A stretch of 64,000 nucleotides of DNA, taken from positions 163,493-227,492 of the forward strand of contig NZ_SIXC01000005.1 of NCBI RefSeq assembly GCF_004309735.1. Direction: 5' to 3'. How positions within the stretch are numbered: position 1 is the first letter of the stretch; every line of letters begins with the position of its first letter. Of this stretch, positions 1 through 8,192 are shown one piece after another. Made by a program: the position numbers and the translations under genes. Source of the stretch: Desulfovibrio legallii. GTDB lineage: Bacteria; Desulfobacterota; Desulfovibrionia; Desulfovibrionales; Desulfovibrionaceae. Below the pieces are notes generated by a model. That model was not told the DNA's origin. It ran no database searches and saw only the letters and a list, made by a program, of their open reading frames with translations.

Positions 1-1953
1 CCCGTGGCCCTGGCCGCCCTGTGGGGCTCTTCCCGCTATATGGCGGCCGGGCCCACCAACGCCATCTCCATGGTCATCTACTCCACCTTCGCCACGGTAA
101 GCGTGGGGGGCGTGCTTATTTCCAGCCTGCCCGAAGCAGCCCGCATGGCCTACGTTTTCGGGCTGGCCGTGCTCTGCGGGCTGATCCAGATCGGCATGGG
201 CCTGGCCCGGCTGGGCGACCTTGCCAATTTCATTTCCCATTCGGTCATGGTGGCTTTTACCACCGGCGCGGCCCTGCTCATTGCCGTGGGGCAGATCAGC
301 ACGGTGCTGGGCCTTACCGGGCCCAAACCCGCCGGCTTTTTTAACCAGATTTTCGCCGCACTGCACGGTCTGCCCCAGGCCAACATCTGGTGCCTGGCCC
401 TGGCCGTACTCACCGTGGTTCTGACGCTGACCTTCCGGCGGGTCTCGCGGCGCTTTCCCGCCTCACTGGCGGCGCTGGCCGTGGTCACGGCCGTCAGCGC
501 CCTGTTGGGCGCGGGGGAGCGCGGCGTGCCCCTGGTGGGGGCCATCCCCAGCGTGGTTCCGCCCCTTTCCCTGCCGCCCGCTTTTGATCTGGACGCCCTG
601 CGCGATCTCTTTATGCCCGCCCTGGCCCTGGCCCTGCTGGGCACGGTAGAATCCCTGGCCATCGGCAAGCAACTGGCCAACGTCAAAAATGATTCCTTTG
701 ACGGTAGCCAGGAGCTCATCGGCCAAGGGCTGGGCAACCTGGCTGCCGGGCTTACTTCGGGCATTCCCGGTTGCGGCTCTTTCACCCGCAGCGCTCTGAT
801 GGTTTCCTCAGGCGGGCGTACGCGTATGGGCACGGTTTTTTCCGGTATTCTGGCTCTGCCCATGCTTTTCCTTCTGGCCCCGCTCATCCGCTGGCTGCCC
901 CTGCCCGCCCTGGGGGGCATACTGCTGCTCATTTCTTTCAAAATGATCGACGTGGAGGCCATCCGCCTGTGTCTGGTGGCCACCCGCGTGGACCGTGTTG
1001 TTCTGCTGATTACCTTTCTCTCCACCTTGTTGTTTGATCTGGAAAAAGCCATCTTCATCGGCGTGCTGCTCTCGCTGGTCCTGTTCATTTACAAGACCTC
1101 CCACCCCCGTGTGCGCCGTCTGCAGCCCGGCGACCCCCTGCTGCGCGAGGCCCCGGCCGATCTGCCCGACGGCGTGGCCGTGTACGTCATCGAAGGCACG
1201 CTCTTTTTCGGGGCCATCCATGAGCTGGAACGTCAGCTTTATGAAGAGGACCGCGAACCCGCCCGACTGGTGCTGCTGCACCTTTCGCGCGTGTTCTGGC
1301 TGGACGCATCGGGTGCGCACGCTCTGGCCCAGTTTGTGGAGCGCTGCTATGCCCGCAGCATGCCCGTCATTCTGGTGGTGGGCAGCAGCAGCGTGCGCAA
1401 TATTTTGCAGCGCACGGGCATTCTGGACTACCTCAGCAATGGCTTTGTGGCCGACACCATCAACGAGGGCCTGCGCCTGGCCGCCACCCTGCTGCGCCGC
1501 GTGAGCTGCCGCGACGGCCAGTGCGCCTTTCCCATGCCTGCCATGCCCGCTTGGCGGGACGACCAGGAGACGGATCCCCTGCTCTCGGCAGGCGAGGCCG
1601 GGGCCGCCGCAGGCCTTGCCCCCACTCAGGCGGACCAGCTGCCCGGCCCTCTGCGCTCCGCGCCCGGCAATGCGGCCGCAAACGCCGCGCAGGCCCGCTC
1701 CAACGAGCCCGCCCCGGCCCGGTCCACACCTGCAGCCGAAGCCCGCGTGACCCTTACGGGCCCGCAGCCGCCTGCGGGCGGTCCGGCGCATCCCGCATCC
1801 GAGGATGCGGCCGCAAGCGTTGTCTCGGCGGCCCCCTCCGCCGACGGCCCGGCAGGCTTTGTCCCCGCGCCCCAGCCAACGCCGTCCCCCACCGCCGCCC
1901 CCGCGCCGCCCGCGGGGCGCAAATCCGGGTCGGACCCCAAAGAACTTGCATGA
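1..1953 (+). CDS. SulP-family anion (sulfate) permease with STAS domain, 5' truncated by window edge
   Basis: Inner-membrane SulP/SLC26-type transporter, most likely for sulfate or another oxyanion or bicarbonate. The reading frame is open to the first base, and the first residues (GSSRYMAAGPTNAIS) match the region just after TM1-2 of the family, so the true start lies upstream. Many hydrophobic segments follow up to about residue 365. A cytoplasmic STAS domain (about 390-495, with VFWLDASGAHAL) comes next. The last 150 or so residues are an Ala/Pro-rich low-complexity tail that is unusual for the family. The stop overlaps the next gene's start (ATGA), so the two are translationally coupled. 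The substrate cannot be fixed from sequence; sulfate is attractive in a sulfate reducer. Confidence 0.9.
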   Translation, partial: PVALAALWGSSRYMAAGPTNAISMVIYSTFATVSVGGVLISSLPEAARMAYVFGLAVLCGLIQIGMGLARLGDLANFISHSVMVAFTTGAALLIAVGQISTVLGLTGPKPAGFFNQIFAALHGLPQANIWCLALAVLTVVLTLTFRRVSRRFPASLAALAVVTAVSALLGAGERGVPLVGAIPSVVPPLSLPPAFDLDALRDLFMPALALALLGTVESLAIGKQLANVKNDSFDGSQELIGQGLGNLAAGLTSGIPGCGSFTRSALMVSSGGRTRMGTVFSGILALPMLFLLAPLIRWLPLPALGGILLLISFKMIDVEAIRLCLVATRVDRVVLLITFLSTLLFDLEKAIFIGVLLSLVLFIYKTSHPRVRRLQPGDPLLREAPADLPDGVAVYVIEGTLFFGAIHELERQLYEEDREPARLVLLHLSRVFWLDASGAHALAQFVERCYARSMPVILVVGSSSVRNILQRTGILDYLSNGFVADTINEGLRLAATLLRRVSCRDGQCAFPMPAMPAWRDDQETDPLLSAGEAGAAAGLAPTQADQLPGPLRSAPGNAAANAAQARSNEPAPARSTPAAEARVTLTGPQPPAGGPAHPASEDAAASVVSAAPSADGPAGFVPAPQPTPSPTAAPAPPAGRKSGSDPKELA

Positions 1954-2972
1954 GCCTGTCCCTGCCTTCTTGTCCCGCCAATCCCGCAGCCTTGCCTTTT
2001 GGGCGGGAATTCCCCTGGCTGGCCCCCCTGGCTGGGTACAGCGATCTGCCCTTTCGCCTGCTCTGCCGGGAGTACGGGGCTGCCGTTTGCGTTACGGAGA
2101 TGGTCAGCGCCAAGGGCCTGGCCTACCAGAGCCCCGGCACCAATGAACTGCTCCAGACCCTGCCTGAGGATCAGCCCCTGGTGGTGCAGTTGTTCGGGGC
2201 TGAGCCCGTTTTTCTGGGTCGGGCCGTAACCCTGCTGCGCGAGGCGGGCTTCGGTTGGTTTGACCTGAACATGGGCTGCTCCGTGCCCAAGGTGCTGCGT
2301 CAGGGCGCGGGGGCGGCCATGCTGGACCATGTGGACAACGCCCTGGCCGTGGCCCGGGCCATGCTGGCCGCCGCCGGGCCGGGGCGCGTGGGCTTTAAGC
2401 TGCGGCTGGGCCTGGACGCGGCCCGCCCCGTGCTGCCCGACTTGGCCCTGCGTCTGGAGGACGCCGGCGCGGGCTGGCTGACCCTGCACCCCCGCACGGC
2501 GCGTCAGGGCTTTGGCGGCACGGCGGACTGGGAGGCTCTGGCCCGGCTGGTTCCGCGTTTGTCCATCCCCCTGCTGGCCAGCGGCGACCTGTTCAGCGCG
2601 GCGGACGGCCTGGCCTGCCTGGAGCGCACGGGCGTCGCGGGTCTCATGTACGCGCGGGGCGCGCTGCACAATCCCGCTGTTTTCGCCGACCACGCAGCCC
2701 TCTGCCGCGGCTGCGTCCCTAAACCTCAGGACGCTGTCGGCCTTAAAGCCATGATTCTGCGCCATATAGCCCTGGCCCGCCGCCACTGCCCCGGCCGGGC
2801 AGCGTTGTGGAAGATGCGCTCGGTGGTGCCCCGCTATGTGCGCGCCCTGCCCGGAGCGCGTGCCCTGCGGCAGGAGCTTTGCCGCTGTGAAGACTGGGAG
2901 GCCGTGGCCGCCGCGCTGGACAAATTCCTGGACGGCTGCGACAGTGGTACGGCACAGAGCCATCTTTTTTGA
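1950..2972 (+). CDS. tRNA-dihydrouridine synthase (Dus family)
   Basis: FMN-dependent enzyme that reduces uridines in the tRNA D-loop using NADPH. The protein is 340 residues. It shows the TIM-barrel opening APLAGYSDLPFR (about 25-37), VTEMVSAKGL (48-57), the catalytic-cysteine motif DLNMGCSVPKV with Cys110, and LHPRTARQGF for phosphate/RNA contacts. The start ATG overlaps the upstream permease stop by four bases, and no better start exists. The subclass (DusA, B or C) is not decided here; length and motifs fit DusB-like enzymes best. Confidence 0.9.
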   Translation: MSLSLPSCPANPAALPFGREFPWLAPLAGYSDLPFRLLCREYGAAVCVTEMVSAKGLAYQSPGTNELLQTLPEDQPLVVQLFGAEPVFLGRAVTLLREAGFGWFDLNMGCSVPKVLRQGAGAAMLDHVDNALAVARAMLAAAGPGRVGFKLRLGLDAARPVLPDLALRLEDAGAGWLTLHPRTARQGFGGTADWEALARLVPRLSIPLLASGDLFSAADGLACLERTGVAGLMYARGALHNPAVFADHAALCRGCVPKPQDAVGLKAMILRHIALARRHCPGRAALWKMRSVVPRYVRALPGARALRQELCRCEDWEAVAAALDKFLDGCDSGTAQSHLF

Positions 2973-3020
2973 ACACGCTTTGGAACAAACGGCTTGTCAC
3001 GTTTTTGAGGAGAAATCGGT

Positions 3021-3872
3021 ATGGAGGTCATCCGCGCCGGAACCGCGGGGTTCTGCATGGGCGTAAGTCTGGCTCTGCAGAAGCTGGAGGCCGCCCTGCG
3101 GGAGCGCACGGCGGATACGGAACGCATCTGCACCCTGGGCCCCATTATCCATAATCCGCAGGTGCAGGAAGAGTACGCGGCCAAGGGCGTGGCGCGTCTG
3201 GACGACCCAGAGCAAGCCCGCCCTGGCGATGTGGTGGTCATCCGCGCCCACGGCGTCACCCGCCAGACCGAGGAGCGCCTGCGCGCCGGCGGCGCGCGCG
3301 TACTGGACGCCACCTGTCCCAAGGTCAAAAAGGCGCAGCTGGCCATTGCCCGCGCCACGGCCTACGGGGCGGTGCTGCTGCTCTTTGGCGAGGCAGATCA
3401 CCCAGAGGTGCGGGGCCTGGTTTCCTACGCCGGGGGGCCGGCCCACGTTTTTGGCGGCATGGAAGAGCTGACGGCTCTGCCCCTGCCTGTGGACCGGCCT
3501 TATGTGCTGGCCTCGCAGACCACGCAGGACCGTGCCCTGTTCGGTACTATTGAAGCCTATCTGCTGGAGCGCCTGCGAAAACTCACGGTGCTTGCCACCA
3601 TCTGTGACGCCACGCGCGAACGCCAGGAAGAGGCCCGCAACATCGCCTCCCGCGTTGACGCCATGGTTGTGGTGGGGGGGCGCGAAAGCGGCAATACCCG
3701 CCGTCTGGCGGATGTGGCCCGGGCCGCAGGCATACCCACCTACCATGTGGAGCGCGTGGACGAGCTGCAGGCCGACCTTTTTGCGCAAAATCGGCGCGCA
3801 GGCCTAACGGCCGGCGCATCCACGCCGAAAAGCCTCATAGATGCGGCGGAAGAACGGCTCGCGTCCTTGTAG
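3021..3872 (+). CDS. ispH: 4-hydroxy-3-methylbut-2-enyl diphosphate reductase
   Basis: Last enzyme of the MEP isoprenoid pathway, converting HMBPP to IPP and DMAPP with a 4Fe-4S cluster. The 283-residue protein keeps the three cluster cysteines (Cys12 in AGFCMGV, Cys99 in DATCPKV, Cys195 in ATICDAT), the HPEVRG motif near 127-132 carrying the proton-donor Glu, and the GRESGNT substrate loop. A clear ribosome site (GAGGAG) sits about seven bases before the ATG. It is 48 bp downstream of the Dus gene, probably in the same transcript. Length is slightly shorter than E. coli IspH, normal for the family. Confidence 0.96.
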   Translation: MEVIRAGTAGFCMGVSLALQKLEAALRERTADTERICTLGPIIHNPQVQEEYAAKGVARLDDPEQARPGDVVVIRAHGVTRQTEERLRAGGARVLDATCPKVKKAQLAIARATAYGAVLLLFGEADHPEVRGLVSYAGGPAHVFGGMEELTALPLPVDRPYVLASQTTQDRALFGTIEAYLLERLRKLTVLATICDATRERQEEARNIASRVDAMVVVGGRESGNTRRLADVARAAGIPTYHVERVDELQADLFAQNRRAGLTAGASTPKSLIDAAEERLASL

Positions 3873-3964
3873 GGCGGAGGTATTTTTGTCATTGTTTCAA
3901 GGCGGGCGCAGCCCGAAACAGCCCGCAAGGCCGATCTGCGCGGGATATTTTTGCTGGAGGCAGC

Positions 3965-4966
3965 ATGGCCCAGACCAATATTTTGCTGGAAGCCGGCACC
4001 AACGAACTGGAAGTGGTGGAATTTTATCTGGACGAGGCCGTGCCCGACCAGACGGACGTTGCGGCGGACAGACCCGCTGACGCGCCTCCGCCGCCCGACC
4101 GGTACCGGGGTTACTACGGCGTCAATGTGGCCAAGGTGCTGGAAATCATCCGCATGCCCAAGGTCACGGAACTGCCTGAAGTGCAGCACCCCAGCGTGCT
4201 GGGGGCGTTTAACCTGCGTTCGCGCATCATCCCCCTGGTGGACTTGGCCATGTGGCTGGGCAAAACCCATCCGGCCTCGGAAGATCAGCCCAAGACCATT
4301 GTGACGGAATTCAACAACGTCACCACAGCGTTTATGGTTTCGGGCGTCAACCGCATCCACCGCATCAGCTGGGAGCGGGTGGAACCGCCCAACAAATATG
4401 TGGCTGCCGTGTCCAACAATACGGTCATCGGCGTGGTTAAGCTGGAGGACCGCATCGTCTTCCTGCTGGATCTGGAAAAAGTGGTGGCAGACCTGAACCC
4501 CAAGCTGGGCCTGCGTCTGGACGACCTGGGCGCGGACTGGACCAATACGGGCTACAAAGCGCTGGTGGCGGACGACTCCGCCCTGGTGCGTGAAATGCTG
4601 CGCGACCTGCTGGAAAAGGCCGGCTTTGCCGTGGAGGTGGTTTCCAACGGACGGGCCGCCTGGGACAGGATGGAAGAATTCAAGCGCCGGGCGGAAGAAA
4701 CCGGGTGCGACATCAACGATTTTGTGCACGTGATGGTTTCGGACATTGAAATGCCCGTCATGGACGGCCTCAACCTGACCCACCGCATCAAGACCGACCC
4801 GGTGCTCAAAAAACTGCCGGTGGTATTGTTTTCCTCGCTCATCACGGACAAGCTGCGCCACAAGGGCGTGAGCGTGGGCGCGGACGACCAGATTTCCAAG
4901 CCCGAAGTCACCCAGCTGGCCCAGCGGGCTTTGGCCTTGATCAAGGCGCGGGAGCATCCTGCGTAA
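3965..4966 (+). CDS. cheV: CheV-type chemotaxis coupling protein (CheW-receiver)
   Basis: Cytoplasmic adaptor linking chemoreceptors to CheA, with a phosphorylatable switch. It has 333 residues: a CheW-like domain at about 46-180 and a response-regulator receiver domain at about 199-325. The receiver has acidic residues D203/D204, the phospho-acceptor Asp260 in VSDIEMPVMDG, and the SKPEV lysine near the end. A GGAGG ribosome site precedes the ATG. No other chemotaxis gene is adjacent, which is common for cheV. It could tune adaptation to a particular receptor set; which one cannot be seen here. Confidence 0.93.
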   Translation: MAQTNILLEAGTNELEVVEFYLDEAVPDQTDVAADRPADAPPPPDRYRGYYGVNVAKVLEIIRMPKVTELPEVQHPSVLGAFNLRSRIIPLVDLAMWLGKTHPASEDQPKTIVTEFNNVTTAFMVSGVNRIHRISWERVEPPNKYVAAVSNNTVIGVVKLEDRIVFLLDLEKVVADLNPKLGLRLDDLGADWTNTGYKALVADDSALVREMLRDLLEKAGFAVEVVSNGRAAWDRMEEFKRRAEETGCDINDFVHVMVSDIEMPVMDGLNLTHRIKTDPVLKKLPVVLFSSLITDKLRHKGVSVGADDQISKPEVTQLAQRALALIKAREHPA

Positions 4967-4993
4967 AGGGGGCCCGCCGGGGGCGGGGGAACT

Positions 4994-5124
4994 CTGACCG
5001 GGAGTTTTTGTCGCCCTGCGGCGACTGGAGAAAAGGGGGGCTGACCGGGAGTTTTTGTCGCCCTGCGGCGACTGGAGAAAAAGGCGTGTCCTGACCGGGA
5101 CTTTTTGTTGCCCTGCGGGCATGG
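4994..5124. repeat. Three tandem ~47-50 bp repeats after cheV
   Basis: Three head-to-tail copies beginning CTGACCGGGAGTTTTTGTCG start near 4994, 5041 and 5091; the third is shorter and diverged. Each unit holds a small GC hairpin (GTCGCCCTGCGGCGAC). No coding frame follows the period. The function is unknown; a terminator or structured RNA role for the 3' end of cheV is possible. Confidence 0.8.
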
Positions 5125-5255
5125 CGGCCTGGTTTTTTTATGGCATTTGGGCCGCCTCCGGCGAGGGCAGGGGGCCAAGGGCGGGGCTGCGCCCCCCCTT
5201 AGGCCCCCTACAACCCCCATAACCCCCCGCTTTCCCAGGGCAGCCCCACCATGTT

Positions 5256-5494
5256 CGGCGCGGCTGGGACGCGCCGCTTGCGCGACCGCGTCCCTTATGC
5301 CGGGCGCAACAGCCGCAGGCCCTGCAGCCTAAATCTATTGTCGTGTCCCGCGGCCGGTATCCTTCGCGCCGCACAGGTTCTCCTCGCGTTTGCTCTCACC
5401 TTTCCCCTTCTGTCGGTTGGGCGTCAGCCCGACTGTGCCCGGCGCGGCTGGGGTGTGCCGCTGCGCGACCACACCCCTTTATGCCGCGCGCAAC
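5256..5494. repeat. Two copies of a covarying stem-loop element
   Basis: Copy 1 spans about 5256-5310 and copy 2 about 5439-5494. Both have an inner 8-bp stem, GGGACGCG/CGCGTCCC (5266-5273 with 5287-5294) in copy 1 and GGGGTGTG/CACACCCC (5450-5457 with 5470-5477) in copy 2. The loop is nearly identical (CCGC(T)TGCGCGAC). Flanking GCGCGGC/GCCGnGCGC segments can extend the stem. The three stem differences are all compensated, so pairing is preserved. Confidence 0.7.
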
Positions 5495-5512
5495 TTCCGG
5501 GGGGAGTCCAAG

Positions 5513-5670
5513 ACGTGGATGTGGTAGCTGCGTTGAACAAAGCCGGGCTATGGCGTGTATGTAGTAGCTGCGGTGAGCAAGGACGGGCTATGGCGTGGAT
5601 GTGGTAGCTGCGGTGAACAAAGTCGGGCCATGACGTGGATGTGCAGGTGCGGGGTGGCAAAAGCCCGCAC
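5513..5670. repeat. 40-bp tandem repeat, 3 full copies and a degenerate fourth
   Basis: Units of exactly 40 bp begin at 5513, 5553 and 5593, each of the form (A/G)CGTG(G/T)ATGTnGTAGCTGCG and ending in CGGGCTATG or a near variant. A diverged fourth unit runs to about 5670. There are no unique spacers, so it is not a CRISPR. No protein is credible across it. It is one of several repeats filling the 850-bp gene-free stretch 4967-5819. Confidence 0.85.
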
Positions 5671-5758
5671 CGTGGTCATCTGCCATGCAGAGTTGTTTCG
5701 GGCAGGGTACGCCCGGCGTATTCCTTCGGGGAAAAAAGTTTTTTGAAGGATGGGGGGC

Positions 5759-5804
5759 GTGGGGGGAAGGGAACTTTTGTTCACAAAAGTTCCCTTCCCC
5801 CCAC
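5759..5804. terminator. 22-bp perfect inverted repeat, putative bidirectional terminator
   Basis: Two 22-base arms (5759-5780 and 5783-5804) separated by two bases. The arms contain GGGAACTTTTGT and its complement. It lies just past the 3' end of the minus-strand PHP gene and downstream of the plus-strand cheV block. A second copy is at 32135-32180 in opposite orientation, and a degraded one is near 41649. Placement after genes suggests transcription termination, although the dispersed copies also suggest a repeat family. Confidence 0.6.
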
Positions 5805-5819
5805 AAAAAAATCTCCCCT

Positions 5820-6647
5820 CTAAAATGTCCACTCGCTGCGGCGGCCGTGGTCGAAGACGGTGTGGCGGGTGAAGCCAAAGGCTTTGGCGTAGGAGGCCAG
5901 GCGGGCGAAGCCGTAGCCCACGTCGGCGGTGCCGTGGGCGTCGGAAGCAAAGCTGATCTGCAGGCCCAGTTCCGCTGCGGCGGCCATGATGGGGGGGGCG
6001 GGGTAGATTTCGCGGCAGGCCTTGCGCAGTCCGGCGGAGGAAACTTCCATGCTCATGCCCGCGTCGCGCAGGGCGGTGAGGCCCTGGCGCACAAGGGCCA
6101 TGCTTTCGGGTTTGGCCAGCCAGATGTGGAACTGCTCCACGGAGAAGATTTTGATCAGGTCCGGGTGGGCCGCAATGTTGAACAGGCCTGAGCGCAGCAT
6201 GGCGATCCAGGCGGCGAAGTAGGCGCGGTAGTGCTGTTCGCATTCTTCCTGCGAAAAAGCCTTCCAGGGCTCTGCGCCGTCGTCAAAGCCCCAGTGCCCC
6301 ACAAAATGGACGCTGCCCAGCAGGTAGTCGAAGTTGTAGGCCGCGCAGCCTTGTCGGGTATAGTCTTCCTGTCCTTCCAGCCAGTCCATTTCCATGCCGA
6401 ACAGCACCCGGCAGGGGCCGTGGGCATTGGCGGTCTTGAGCTCCTGCACTTCGCGCACATAGTCCGGCAGGTGGCGGGTGAGCTGCTCGCGGTATTCGTG
6501 GGTGTAGTCAAAGCCCGCAGGCCGGGGGGAATGCTCGGAAAAGCCCAGCAGCGTAAGGCCGCGGGCCACGGCGGCCGCGTGCATGGCGGCGGGGGTGTCG
6601 CTGCCGTGGGAATAGCGGGTGTGGGTGTGCAGGTCGGCGAGAATCAT
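5820..6647 (-). CDS. PHP-domain phosphatase (histidinol-phosphatase HisJ/HisK-like)
   Basis: Metal-dependent PHP-fold phosphoesterase of 275 residues. It starts MILADLHTHTRYSHGSDTP, giving the first metal motif HTH; later EHS (F-S-E-H-S), GMEMD, GSVHFVG, HPD and the C-terminal SDAHG are all present. This pattern fits histidinol-phosphate phosphatase, but related PHP enzymes act on other phosphates. The chosen start has AAGGA seven bases upstream; a longer frame to 6689 lacks support. It is last in the minus-strand glycan-modification cluster, 72 bp after gtrA, and may simply share its transcript. Confidence 0.85.
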   Translation of the reverse strand: MILADLHTHTRYSHGSDTPAAMHAAAVARGLTLLGFSEHSPRPAGFDYTHEYREQLTRHLPDYVREVQELKTANAHGPCRVLFGMEMDWLEGQEDYTRQGCAAYNFDYLLGSVHFVGHWGFDDGAEPWKAFSQEECEQHYRAYFAAWIAMLRSGLFNIAAHPDLIKIFSVEQFHIWLAKPESMALVRQGLTALRDAGMSMEVSSAGLRKACREIYPAPPIMAAAAELGLQISFASDAHGTADVGYGFARLASYAKAFGFTRHTVFDHGRRSEWTF

Positions 6648-6719
6648 GGGGCGTTCCTTATGGGGCAGGGGCGGCGCGTGCGGCGACAAAGGGGCGTGCC
6701 CAGGCGTCGGGGCCCGTGG

Positions 6720-7169
6720 TCAGGGGTTGTCGTGGGAGCGTGCCGCGGGCCTGGGGCGGAAGACCCAATATTTGCACGCCGCATAGACCACCACGGGCAC
6801 CAGCAGCAGGGCAATGGGCATGGCGGTTTCGTATTTCAGCCCCAGGCTCATAAGCAGCCAGACGATGAGGGTGTTGAGCGTCAGTCCCAAAGCCTGGGTG
6901 GCGGCAAAGCGGGGCAGCATGGCGCTGTGTGCGGCTTTTGTGTGGGGGGCGCTGAAGGTCCAGAGGCTTTGCCCCAGGTAGGAGACCACAAAACTCAGCA
7001 CATAGGCCAGGCCATTGCCCACCAGGGCGGGCAGGCCCAGCACGTTCACAAACAGCAGGCCCAGCAGCGCGTAGCACAGGGCCGCAGTGCCGCCGACCAT
7101 GCCAAAGCGCACCCAGCGCCTGGCCAGCAGGCTGCGTACAAAACTAAAAAAAGCGTCGGTTCCGTTCAT
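6720..7169 (-). CDS. GtrA-family membrane protein
   Basis: A 149-residue protein with four hydrophobic helices (about 21-41, 45-66, 85-106, 115-135). The pattern WVRFGMVGGTAALCYALLG is typical of the GtrA family, whose founding member is proposed to flip undecaprenyl-phosphate-linked sugars across the inner membrane. An AAAGG ribosome site precedes the ATG. It follows a GT2 glycosyltransferase and a ChbG-like deacetylase, so a role as the flippase of that sugar-modification pathway is a reasonable inference. The C-terminal tail is short and polar. Confidence 0.85.
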   Translation of the reverse strand: MNGTDAFFSFVRSLLARRWVRFGMVGGTAALCYALLGLLFVNVLGLPALVGNGLAYVLSFVVSYLGQSLWTFSAPHTKAAHSAMLPRFAATQALGLTLNTLIVWLLMSLGLKYETAMPIALLLVPVVVYAACKYWVFRPRPAARSHDNP

Positions 7170-7245
7170 GGCCTTTACCGTTCGCAGATGTAAGCGCTAA
7201 ACCAGGGCATTGGCAAGAAGTGTCCGCATGGGCGGCGGCACTGCC

Positions 7246-8190
7246 TCAGGAAGCCTTTGCCGCTGCAAAGGCGCACGGCTGGCCGTACCGCCGCAGTACG
7301 GCGCTCAGGCTGCCGTCCAGCAGCATGGTTTTTTCCACATGGCGCGCGGGGCTGTGGTAAAAAGCGCTGTGCCGCAGGCAGGGGTCGTCAGCCTTCTGGC
7401 CGCCGGGATGACACATGATTTCCACCAGCGGGGAGGTCTGGCTTTGACGGCGGATGGCCGCGAGGGCTTTTGCCGCGCGCGTGGCGGTAAGGTTGCCGCC
7501 GGAAACCAGGCCGCAAAGAAAGTCGTTGTGCGCAATGCCGGCCTGATCCAGCAGGGAGACGAAGCGGGCCGACCACAGCGCCAGCAGGGCCCGGCGCGCG
7601 CAGCCTGTCAGCAGCTGCGCCGCAGGCAGCGGCGGCAGATGCGCGGGCTCTCTGGGCAGGCGCACATAGGCGGGCGCGCGTTCGTGGAGGAGGCCGCGCA
7701 TGGTTGTCGCCAGGGCTGGAATGGTATGGACGTGCAGGTGCCCGTCCAGGTGCAGCCCGCCCCGCTGCCGCCACTGGGGAAAGGCGGTGGTGAAGGCGTC
7801 GATCTGCGCTTCAAATTCGGTGCGGATGGCGCAAAGCAAGGCTTTTTTGCGGCTGCCGACAGCGCAGGCCAGCGCGATGAGCAGCTGGCCCAGACTGTGG
7901 CGGAAGACGCCATCGGCAGTGACCAGCGGGCGCACTTGCGGGATGGGGGCGGAGCAGCGGCCTTCAAGAAGGTTGAGGTGCAGGCAGACGCGCGTGTACG
8001 GCAGGGCAGCAAGCCGCCGCAGGCTTTCCGTAGCGTGGGAACCGCCCATGATGACGGAAACGGAATTGAGCGGGCCCTGGGCAAGGCAGGCAAAAATGTC
8101 TGCGCTGACGGCCGGAGTCAGCCCGCAATCGTCCGCATGGACAATAAGGCGCATGGGCGACGTGTTTTCCGGGCGGGAAAAAGGCTGCAT
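7246..8190 (-). CDS. ChbG/HpnK (YdjC-fold) carbohydrate deacetylase, NaxD-like context
   Basis: A 314-residue YdjC/ChbG-family protein, a metal-dependent N-deacetylase class. RLIVHADDCGLTPAV (14-28) carries the metal Asp pair; CLHLNLLEG and GHLHVHTIPAL supply the His ligands. Known relatives deacetylate chitooligosaccharide (ChbG), a hopanoid head group (HpnK) or undecaprenyl-linked GalNAc (Francisella NaxD). Its start lies two bases after the upstream GT2 stop. The open frame extends much further, but that part is antisense-like and overlaps the GT2 gene. With GT2, GtrA and a GT-C-like protein as neighbours, a NaxD-like role is the best hypothesis. Confidence 0.82.
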   Translation of the reverse strand: MQPFSRPENTSPMRLIVHADDCGLTPAVSADIFACLAQGPLNSVSVIMGGSHATESLRRLAALPYTRVCLHLNLLEGRCSAPIPQVRPLVTADGVFRHSLGQLLIALACAVGSRKKALLCAIRTEFEAQIDAFTTAFPQWRQRGGLHLDGHLHVHTIPALATTMRGLLHERAPAYVRLPREPAHLPPLPAAQLLTGCARRALLALWSARFVSLLDQAGIAHNDFLCGLVSGGNLTATRAAKALAAIRRQSQTSPLVEIMCHPGGQKADDPCLRHSAFYHSPARHVEKTMLLDGSLSAVLRRYGQPCAFAAAKAS

Positions 8191-8192
8191 GG

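Noticed and set aside
5513..5670. Possible CRISPR array
   Set aside because: The 40-bp units are contiguous with no unique spacers and no cas genes nearby.
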